DNA of 13,804 bases, taken from contig JAUVJB010000056.1 of NCBI GenBank assembly GCA_030592465.1, positions 1 to 13,804 on the forward strand. Direction: 5' to 3'. Position 1 is the stretch's first letter, and the number at the start of each line of letters is the position of its first letter. This document shows positions 8,090 to 13,804 of the stretch, piece by piece. Both the position numbers and the translations under genes were made by a program. Source of the stretch: Bacteroidota bacterium (GTDB lineage: Bacteria > Bacteroidota > Bacteroidia > Bacteroidales > B39-G9). The notes beneath the pieces were generated by a model, which had not been told where the DNA came from, did not search any database, and saw nothing but the letters and a program-made list of their open reading frames with translations.

Positions 8090-9478
8090 ATGAAACTTAA
8101 AATATATATCTTTATTCTACTTCTTTTTAATTTAATAACTGTTAAAGCTCAGGAAAGCAATACATTATATTTTATGCATGACATACCTCAATCAAACCTG
8201 CTAAATCCCGCAGTTCAACACAGATGTAAATATTTTATAGGTATTCCCGCATTATCATCAATCTATCTTGACTTTTCAACCGGCGTTACATATAATAATA
8301 TTTTTACAAAAAACTCTGCTACAAATAAATACGACCCTGATATTGATAAATTAATAACTAAACTACATACAACAAATTATTTATCTGCATCTGTTAATGT
8401 AAGTCTCATATCGTTAGGCTATAGATATAAAGATGATTATTATTTTACTTTTGCTATATCTGATAAAGCATTTGTCAGAGCCGGATATCCAAAAGATCTG
8501 CTACGAGTTGCATGGCAAGGGAACACTCCTTTTGAAGGTGGAAGAGCCGGTTTTGATAATTTGAATGTTGATTTTAATTATTACCGTGAATATGCCTTAG
8601 GCGTTTCACAAAAAATAAATAATCTCACTATTGGTGTGAAAGGGAAACTACTTTTTGGGAAAGGCAACCTAACATCAAAAAAAACAGAAATAGGACTTTT
8701 GTCTGACGCATCAACTTTTGATATAACACTAAATTCTAATATCCAGATTAACTCCTCGTTACCAATAATTGTTACTCAAAATGCAGACAGCATAATAAAC
8801 ACAGCTGAATTTAACGATGATAAATCAATTATGGACATTATATTCAACAGAAAAAACTTAGGTCTCGCTGTTGATGCAGGTGTTATTTACGATTTAAACG
8901 ATTATATTACTCTGTCGGCAAGTGTTATTGACTTAGGTTTTATCAGATGGAAATCTGATTTAAACAATATCTCACAAGATGGTACTTTTACATATACAGG
9001 TCCTGATAAAAACGATACTGACTTAGATAATTATTTCTCACAATTAATTGATTCTATACAAGATTCATTTATGCCTGACCCTATTACTCATAAATCTTAT
9101 TTATCATCTTTATCAACAAAAATATACTTTGGCGGGATATATAAACTTACAAAAAAAATAAACTTTGGAGCATTAAGCAGAAGTGAAATATCTCACAATA
9201 GAGTTACTCAAGCATTCACTTTCTCGGCTAATGCAAATTTACTGAAATTTTTAAGCACAAGTGTTTCTTACACAATGAATGATAAGGGTTTTGATAATAT
9301 TGGTGCGGGTATAGGTGTTAAAGTCGGGCCTTCCCAATTTTACTTAATAAGCGACAATTTGCCTATTTGGCTGCAAAACACAAATAATATTAATTTACGA
9401 TTTGGGTTTAACCTGTTGTTTGGTTGTAAGAAAAAAAGCATATCAGATAGAATAAGTTGCCCTTGGCTATGGTATTAA
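8090..9478 (+). CDS. Outer-membrane beta-barrel protein, DUF5723-like
   Basis: The protein has 462 residues with a clear signal peptide: a basic start, a hydrophobic core (5-18) and cleavage after A20, leaving Q21-E22, typical of Bacteroidota. Near the mature N-terminus is L-L-N-P-A (37-41), a motif also seen in PorP/SprF-like barrels. The rest alternates short amphipathic strands rich in Tyr, Phe and Gly with Asn/Asp-rich turns. Examples are I-S-L-G-Y-R-Y-like strands, G-L-A-V-D-A-G-V-I-Y and F-G-G-I-Y-K-L. The C-terminus is aromatic (W-L-W-Y, 459-462), as expected for barrel insertion. The length and opening resemble the family called DUF5723, whose role is unknown. It is co-transcribed with the lipoprotein 15 bases upstream, which may sit on or inside the barrel. 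Family assignment is from memory of its N-terminal pattern. Confidence 0.75.
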   Translation: MKLKIYIFILLLFNLITVKAQESNTLYFMHDIPQSNLLNPAVQHRCKYFIGIPALSSIYLDFSTGVTYNNIFTKNSATNKYDPDIDKLITKLHTTNYLSASVNVSLISLGYRYKDDYYFTFAISDKAFVRAGYPKDLLRVAWQGNTPFEGGRAGFDNLNVDFNYYREYALGVSQKINNLTIGVKGKLLFGKGNLTSKKTEIGLLSDASTFDITLNSNIQINSSLPIIVTQNADSIINTAEFNDDKSIMDIIFNRKNLGLAVDAGVIYDLNDYITLSASVIDLGFIRWKSDLNNISQDGTFTYTGPDKNDTDLDNYFSQLIDSIQDSFMPDPITHKSYLSSLSTKIYFGGIYKLTKKINFGALSRSEISHNRVTQAFTFSANANLLKFLSTSVSYTMNDKGFDNIGAGIGVKVGPSQFYLISDNLPIWLQNTNNINLRFGFNLLFGCKKKSISDRISCPWLWY

Positions 9479-9584
9479 TTATTTCAAAACAAAAGTTATA
9501 AAGTTAAAAATAGAGAAGCACTGCCGCGCGTCTTTGCGTATTTATGGCAAAAAAAGACTTTTTGGAAAAGATTCAACCATAAAA

Positions 9585-9682
9585 AACCGCTAAACGGATT
9601 CTTTTGTTAGCTGTTTTGTTAAAAATTAATTAAGAACAAATTTTAATGTATATATGTTTATATAACAATCCGCTAAGCGGTT
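9585..9682. repeat. MITE-like element with 16-base inverted ends
   Basis: AACCGCTAAACGGATT (9585-9600) and AATCCGCTAAGCGGTT (9667-9682) are inverted copies matching at 14 of 16 positions, around 66 bases of AT-rich DNA. The right end is itself a palindrome (CCGCT-A-AGCGG). There is no ORF inside. A further hairpin, CAAGTT (9704-9709) with AACTTG (9721-9726), lies just to the right and may belong to the same element. Confidence 0.6.
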
Positions 9683-9768
9683 ATGTCGTGAGAGATAAGA
9701 CCACAAGTTACGCTTCGATAAACTTGCGCTAGGGATAAAAAGTTTAAAAATATAGCAATTTATAATAT

Positions 9769-11685
9769 ATGAACAAATTTATATTATTTATCCTTTTAAT
9801 ATTCACAATAAATTCACAAGCAGAAAACTCAAATTACAATAAAACATTCTCAAAAGATGATATAAAAATTGAATTTCAAAAAATAATTGTTCAAGATGTT
9901 GAGACCAACATAAAAATAACCATAGTCAATCCTAAAAAATTGGCATATTATCAAAATAAAGAAATAGAAATTTTTGTCAATGATAAACCGAATAAATATC
10001 AACTAACAGACAATCAAATAAATATTAAACACAAATTTCATTCAAAAGAAGAAATCCATATTAGGGCAGATAATTTTACTTATTCAAAACAAATAAATCC
10101 TATCCCTTTGTGGCTCTCAATTTTACCTCCATTAATTGCAATATTAATAGCATTGTTATTTAAAGAAGTTATAACAGCATTATTCCTTGGTATATTAGTT
10201 GGCACAACCACTATTTATTTTTATCAGGATGTATCTGTTATTGCTGCACTTTTTAAAGGAATATTTTCAATTGTTGACACTTATGTTATTAAATCTATGA
10301 ATGATAAAGGACATTTGTCGATAATAGTATTTTCAATGCTTATTGGTGCAACAGTGAATATAATTACGCGAAATGGAGGAATGAACGGGATTGTGAATAT
10401 TCTTTTAAAATATGCAAGAAGTGCTCGTTCGGGTCAATTAATTACATGGTTTTTAGGACTTTTAATTTTCTTTGACGATTATGCAAATACTCTTATTGTT
10501 GGCAATACAATGCGTCCGGTTACCGATAGAATGAAAATATCAAGAGAAAAATTAAGCTATATTGTTGATTCAACGGCAGCTCCTGTTGCGGCATTAGCTC
10601 TTGTAACAACATGGATAGGCATTGAACTTAGTTACATTCAAGACGGGATTTCCACAATTGGTATAAACGATAGTGCTTATGGTGTTTTTATCAGCTCATT
10701 AAATACTCGCTTCTATCCTATTTATACAATTATTTTCATGTTTATTTTAATTGTAATGAAACGAGATTACGGACCTATGCTTAAAGCCGAAAGAAAGGCA
10801 AGAAAAATTAGTGTTATTAAAACTGCTGAACAAAACTATAATAATAAAAATATAAAAAATAACAGCAAATGGTTTAATGCAGCCATACCTGTTTTGATTA
10901 TCATTATAGGCACTCTTATCGGGCTTTTATACACCGGTTGGGATAGTGATATATGGAATAATGAAAATATCAAATTTTCATCAAAACTATCAACCTTTAT
11001 CGGGCATTCCAATTCTTATCTCGCTTTACTTTGGGCATCACTATCAGGAGTAATAGCTGCAATTGCATTAACAATAGGTCAAAAAATATTAAATCTGCGT
11101 GAATGTGTTGACAGTTTAATAAGCGGTTTTAAAACAATGTTTAATGCAATATTAATTTTAATATTAGCATGGGCATTAGCTTTAATTACACAAGATTTAC
11201 ACACTGCCGATTTCATTACACAAAGCTTAATATATATTAAAATATCACCATATTTTTTACCAACCATGACTTTTGTTTTATCTGCATTAATATCCTTCTC
11301 AACAGGTTCGTCATGGGGAACAATGGCAATCTTATACCCGTTAATACTTCCGGCTTCGTGGTTAATATGCAAAAATTTCGGATTCAATTATGATGAATCA
11401 ATAGCAATATTTTATAATGTAGTATCTTCAATATTAGCAGGATCTGTTTTAGGCGATCATTGTTCGCCCATTTCCGATACAACAATACTTAGCTCGCTTG
11501 CAAGTTCGTGTAACCATATTGAGCATGTGCGTACTCAACTGCCATACGCCTTAACAGTTGGTGCTGTCTCAATTGTGTTTGGAACAATACCTTCTGCTTA
11601 TGGAATTCCTTCTTTAATTTTATTTCCTATTGGGATATTTGCACTTTATTTAATTGTGAAATTTGTTGGGAAAAAAGTAGAATGA
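9769..11685 (+). CDS. nhaC: NhaC-family Na+/H+ antiporter with exported N-terminal domain
   Basis: This 638-residue protein probably exchanges cytoplasmic Na+ for H+ across the inner membrane. Residues 1-18 look like a signal peptide (cleavage near S-Q-A). About 20-110 form a polar, predicted beta-rich domain that would be periplasmic. The transporter begins at about 113 and has some 11-12 membrane segments. Family signatures are F-F-D-D-Y-A-N (234-240) in a helix, S-T-G-S-S-W-G-T-M-A (511-520) and G-D-H-C-S-P-I-S-D-T-T (562-572). A polar loop at about 331-368 divides the two halves. Ordinary NhaC proteins are around 450-500 residues; the surplus is mostly the N-terminal domain and the loop. 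It stands alone after a repeat-rich gap, and I see no good promoter box close to the ATG. Na+ as substrate is inferred; other NhaC-fold members carry malate/lactate or amino acids. Confidence 0.85.
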   Translation: MNKFILFILLIFTINSQAENSNYNKTFSKDDIKIEFQKIIVQDVETNIKITIVNPKKLAYYQNKEIEIFVNDKPNKYQLTDNQINIKHKFHSKEEIHIRADNFTYSKQINPIPLWLSILPPLIAILIALLFKEVITALFLGILVGTTTIYFYQDVSVIAALFKGIFSIVDTYVIKSMNDKGHLSIIVFSMLIGATVNIITRNGGMNGIVNILLKYARSARSGQLITWFLGLLIFFDDYANTLIVGNTMRPVTDRMKISREKLSYIVDSTAAPVAALALVTTWIGIELSYIQDGISTIGINDSAYGVFISSLNTRFYPIYTIIFMFILIVMKRDYGPMLKAERKARKISVIKTAEQNYNNKNIKNNSKWFNAAIPVLIIIIGTLIGLLYTGWDSDIWNNENIKFSSKLSTFIGHSNSYLALLWASLSGVIAAIALTIGQKILNLRECVDSLISGFKTMFNAILILILAWALALITQDLHTADFITQSLIYIKISPYFLPTMTFVLSALISFSTGSSWGTMAILYPLILPASWLICKNFGFNYDESIAIFYNVVSSILAGSVLGDHCSPISDTTILSSLASSCNHIEHVRTQLPYALTVGAVSIVFGTIPSAYGIPSLILFPIGIFALYLIVKFVGKKVE

Positions 11686-11801
11686 TCATTTTATACCAAA
11701 CGGCTATCAAGATTATGAAAATAAAATTTATTGCTGATTTGATATCCTGTGTCCACACCGAAAAGACCTGACAGATTTGGATAATAAAAAATGTAAAATA
11801 A

Positions 11802-11830
11802 AAAAGCCTATCAAACTTTGACAGGCTTTT
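11802..11830 (-). terminator. Terminator of the cold-shock gene, possibly shared with nhaC
   Basis: AAAAGCCT (11802-11809) pairs with AGGCTTTT (11823-11830), with a further inner stem (TCAAA/TTTGA) after one A-C mismatch. On the - strand the hairpin is followed by a T-rich run (TTTTTTATTTT), which suits the gene ending at 11860. On the + strand the T run is only four bases, so it may act weakly for nhaC, whose stop is about 115 bases upstream. Confidence 0.7.
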
Positions 11831-11859
11831 AACTCATTAAAAAAGTTAAAAAATAAATA

Positions 11860-12051
11860 TTAAATTAATTTGACATTTATTGCATTTAATCCTTTTTTAC
11901 CTTCTGTTAATTCAAATTCTACAACATCGTCTTCATGAATTTCATCAATTAACCCTGAAATGTGTACGAAGTACTCATTTTCTGAGTCTTCTTCTGCAAT
12001 GAATCCAAATCCTTTAGATTCATTAAAAAATTTTACTTTTCCTTTTTTCAT
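11860..12051 (-). CDS. Cold-shock domain protein (CspA family)
   Basis: This is a 63-residue single cold-shock domain, an RNA/ssDNA-binding OB fold that melts RNA structure in the cytoplasm. The RNP1 motif is K-G-F-G-F-I (13-18) and RNP2 is Y-F-V-H-I-S (27-32). The start M-K-K-G-K-V-K-F-F-N has Phe where E. coli CspA has Trp in K-W-F-N. It is a few residues shorter than E. coli CspA (70) but complete, ending in the usual A-x-N-V strand. It is monocistronic, with a strong terminator 30 bases after its stop. The leader after the predicted promoter would be only about 20 bases, so the long cold-responsive 5' UTR of E. coli cspA is not evident here. Confidence 0.95.
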   Translation of the reverse strand: MKKGKVKFFNESKGFGFIAEEDSENEYFVHISGLIDEIHEDDVVEFELTEGKKGLNAINVKLI

Positions 12052-12075
12052 TATTATAAATTAATTATTAAAGTA

Positions 12076-12083
12076 CAAAAATA
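12076..12083 (-). promoter_or_regulatory. Putative -7 box of the cold-shock gene
   Basis: Read on the - strand this is TATTTTTG, a full match to TAnnTTTG, 24 bases upstream of the start codon at 12051. No TTTG is found at the -33 spacing, so the call rests on one box. Confidence 0.35.
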
Positions 12084-12168
12084 GTGGTATTTCTTTACAT
12101 TTAATAATTTTTTACATGTTTATTTAAAAAAATTCTATTTATTATTTAACAAATAGTTCAGTTATGAG

Positions 12169-12258
12169 TAATGACAGAGTATGTGGCACTTCGCCATCAA
12201 CCCTAAAAAAGTTGATAAGAGTTGCAAACCTTAATATTAAACATCTTACCTGTCATTA
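12169..12258. repeat. Inverted-repeat element between csp and the flavoprotein gene
   Basis: TAATGACAG (12169-12177) and CTGTCATTA (12250-12258) are perfect 9-base inverted ends around 72 bases. Inside is a small hairpin, ATCAAC (12196-12201) with GTTGAT (12211-12216), and a GC-richer word GGCACTTCGCC. There is no ORF. The ends share the GTCATT core with the units at 6456-6602, but pointing the other way. Confidence 0.5.
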
Positions 12259-12286
12259 TTTATGATGCTTTGTTACTACTGTAGTT

Positions 12287-13378
12287 TTAAATTCTAATCG
12301 TTTCTAAACGTAATTGTTCCTGAAAATACTCATTTTTGATATGACTGATTGTTTCTTTTACGGAAATAATTTTGTCTGCCAAATAAGCTTTTGTCCCTGC
12401 AAAAGAGAAGCCATTAGTAAAATCTCCCTGAGCTGCATTAAATAAAGCTTCAGCAATGCAAAATTGAGATTTCTTATAATCACAAGTTTTCAAACATTTC
12501 CAAGAACAATTTATTGGCTTCTGTTTGCCTTGTTGAATTTCCTTAACAAAATCATTTGTAATTACTCTGCCGGGTAAGCCAACAGGACTGTCAATTATAG
12601 TGATATCTTCCTGAGAACAGGATATATAATTTTGTTTGAACTTTTCAGAAACATCGCATTCATTGGTTGTAACAAATCGTGTTCCCATTATTACTCCTTT
12701 TGCTCCGGCACTCATAATATCAAACATATCCTTTCCTGTATAAATACCACCTCCGGCAATAACAGGAATCTCTATTCCATATTTTTGTTCAAAGTAACCT
12801 ATCTCATTTACCGTATCTTTAACAATTGATGATAATGAAATTTCTGAACTAATTGCATCTTCTTTCTTAAAACCCAAATGTCCACCAGCCAGAGGACCTT
12901 CTATAACAACAGCATCCGGTACACGATTATATTGCTCCGACCAACGACGGAAAATTAATTTTGCTGCTCTTGCAGACGATACTTTTGGAATAAATTTTGT
13001 TGCGGTGTTTTCCAAAAGATAAGTTGGTTTCTTCAGAGGCAAACCGGCTCCTACAATTACAACATCTATTTTTTCTTCAAATGCCACTTTTAATAAATCT
13101 TCATAATCTGAGACAGCCATCATAATATTAACCCCGATTATTCCTTTTGATTTTAGACGAGCTTTACGGATTTCTTTTATTAAAGCAATTTTATTCGATT
13201 CTCTAAAGTGTTTTTTATAATTTGGCTCTGTCATTCCAATACCTACTGCCGAAATAACACCAATACCCCCTTCGTTGGCTACTGCCGATGCTAATCCTGA
13301 TAATGATACACAGACGCCCATACCTCCCTGAATAATTGGTAAAGGAACAGTTAAGTTCCCTATTTTCATTGCTTTCAT
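12287..13378 (-). CDS. Nitronate monooxygenase / FabK-like FMN flavoprotein
   Basis: This 363-residue TIM-barrel protein belongs to the family that includes 2-nitropropane dioxygenase (nitronate monooxygenase) and enoyl-ACP reductase FabK. FMN-site motifs are visible in order: P-I-I-Q-G-G-M-G (14-21), G-V-N-I-M (82-86), E-G-P-L-A-G-G-H-L-G (160-169, with the typical His167), I-A-G-G-G-I-Y (207-213) and G-A-K-G-V-I-M-G-T-R-F (225-235). Near the C-terminus is a four-Cys cluster, C291, C295, C299 and C307, followed by I-A-E-A-L-F-N-A. I recall this in a clostridial/Bacteroidota subgroup, where it could bind metal or Fe-S. It is cytoplasmic. Whether it detoxifies nitronates or reduces enoyl thioesters cannot be settled; the lack of fab genes nearby argues mildly against FabK. 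It is monocistronic. A second ATG four codons in is possible but less likely. Confidence 0.88.
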   Translation of the reverse strand: MKAMKIGNLTVPLPIIQGGMGVCVSLSGLASAVANEGGIGVISAVGIGMTEPNYKKHFRESNKIALIKEIRKARLKSKGIIGVNIMMAVSDYEDLLKVAFEEKIDVVIVGAGLPLKKPTYLLENTATKFIPKVSSARAAKLIFRRWSEQYNRVPDAVVIEGPLAGGHLGFKKEDAISSEISLSSIVKDTVNEIGYFEQKYGIEIPVIAGGGIYTGKDMFDIMSAGAKGVIMGTRFVTTNECDVSEKFKQNYISCSQEDITIIDSPVGLPGRVITNDFVKEIQQGKQKPINCSWKCLKTCDYKKSQFCIAEALFNAAQGDFTNGFSFAGTKAYLADKIISVKETISHIKNEYFQEQLRLETIRI

Positions 13379-13408
13379 ACAAATCTAAATTTTAAATAAA
13401 TAAAAAAA

Positions 13409-13416
13409 CAAATTTA
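13409..13416 (-). promoter_or_regulatory. Putative -7 box of the flavoprotein gene
   Basis: On the - strand this reads TAAATTTG, a full TAnnTTTG match, 30 bases upstream of the start codon at 13378. I see no matching TTTG at -33. Confidence 0.35.
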
Positions 13417-13437
13417 TCAATTATTAACTTTTTAATA

Positions 13438-13510
13438 AAATTTTAGGGATTAGCTAATGGAAAATAGGTGTGTTATAAAAAATTAGTGGTGAAAATAATA
13501 AATTTTAGGG
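13438..13510. repeat. 11-base direct repeat in the gap after the LytTR gene
   Basis: AAATTTTAGGG occurs at 13438-13448 and again at 13500-13510, 62 bases apart. Between them is the palindrome ATTAGCTAAT (13449-13458). The copies lie upstream of the flavoprotein gene and could be a regulator site. The spacing does not fit the usual 9-base LytTR repeats about 12-13 bases apart. Confidence 0.35.
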
Positions 13511-13522
13511 GTAAAAAACGGA

Positions 13523-13804
13523 TTATATCAACTTAGTAAATTCATTGATATATTTTTGAGATACTATTGCAGAAAAATCTATATTTTTAAAGTATAACTT
13601 ATAACCTTGTGAGTTTCCCTGTATTTCAACAATATGGTCAATGTTCACAATGAATGTTCTATGACATCTAAAAATAAAATCGTAATCTATAATTAATTCT
13701 TCAGCCTTTTGAAGAGTACTTCTAATCATTTGTTTTTTTACAATACCTTCATTTTCATAATAAACCTCTATATAATTATCTGCAGATTTAATTAATATCA
13801 ATGA
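13523..13804 (-). CDS. LytTR-family response regulator, C-terminal DNA-binding domain (partial)
   Basis: The frame stays open to the right edge, so this is the 3' part of a longer gene; the TTG at 13799-13801 is internal, not a start. The 93 visible residues are a LytTR DNA-binding domain: I-K-S-A-D-N-Y-I-E-V-Y-Y, then M-I-R-S-T-L-Q-K-A-E-E-L, then the hallmark F-R-C-H-R-T-F-I-V-N-I, ending V-S-Q-K-Y. In Bacteroidota this domain usually follows a receiver (REC) domain paired with a LytS/YehU-type histidine kinase, or a membrane segment. The N-terminal part and any kinase lie outside the window. The stop is 145 bases upstream of the flavoprotein start on the same strand, so a shared transcript is possible, but the -7 box between them suggests separate control. 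Confidence 0.9.
   Translation of the reverse strand, partial: SLILIKSADNYIEVYYENEGIVKKQMIRSTLQKAEELIIDYDFIFRCHRTFIVNIDHIVEIQGNSQGYKLYFKNIDFSAIVSQKYINEFTKLI

Noticed and set aside
11079..11387. Antisense frame of 102 codons inside nhaC
   Set aside because: It is opposite conserved transporter helices; low-complexity product, no family features.
12632..12829. Plus-strand frame inside the flavoprotein gene
   Set aside because: It is opposite the conserved FMN-binding region.
12287..13378. Firm call as FabK enoyl-ACP reductase
   Set aside because: The core motifs are shared with nitronate monooxygenases, no fatty-acid genes are adjacent, and the Cys cluster points to another subgroup.
13523..13801. 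Complete 92-residue stand-alone LytTR protein starting at a TTG
   Set aside because: The frame is open past the TTG to the window edge and the domain begins at its very first residues, so the gene is truncated rather than short.

Overview
The window comes from an AT-rich member of the Bacteroidota, probably a Bacteroidales-like or uncultured lineage. The evidence is: starts without Shine-Dalgarno sequences, upstream boxes matching the Bacteroidota promoter consensus (TTTG, then about 19 bases, then TAnnTTTG), a signal peptide ending in A-Q, a DUF5723-like outer-membrane barrel, a LytTR regulator, and a membrane pyrophosphatase whose residues resemble those described for Bacteroides. I see no tRNA, rRNA, CRISPR array, integrase or phage gene. 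The window looks chromosomal, with dispersed palindromic elements in several gaps.

Layout. (1) 1-3876, + strand: two GT-C/PMT-like membrane glycosyltransferases separated by 6 bases, the first cut at its 5' end by the window edge. They share an unusual C-terminal domain. (2) 3877-4220: a gap with a good promoter, then hppA (4221-6419), a K+-dependent membrane pyrophosphatase probably pumping Na+ and H+. (3) 6420-6726: two tandem REP-like palindromic units and a terminator, then gmhA (6727-7299) for ADP-heptose synthesis. (4) 7379-9478: a putative lipoprotein and an outer-membrane barrel protein as a two-gene operon. (5) 9479-9768: a MITE-like inverted-repeat element, then an NhaC-type Na+/H+ antiporter (9769-11685) with an extra exported N-terminal domain. 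(6) 11802-13804, - strand: a terminator, a cold-shock protein, a nitronate monooxygenase/FabK-like flavoprotein with a four-Cys cluster, and the C-terminal LytTR domain of a regulator that runs off the right edge.

Two themes join the genes. One is the cell surface: glycosyltransferases, heptose synthesis, lipoprotein and barrel. The other is Na+/H+ energetics: a PPi-driven pump and an antiporter, not in one operon but within 10 kb. No complete novel defence or mobile system is visible. The less described items are the paired glycosyltransferases with a shared C-terminal module, the lipoprotein-barrel pair, and the NhaC protein with a periplasmic head.
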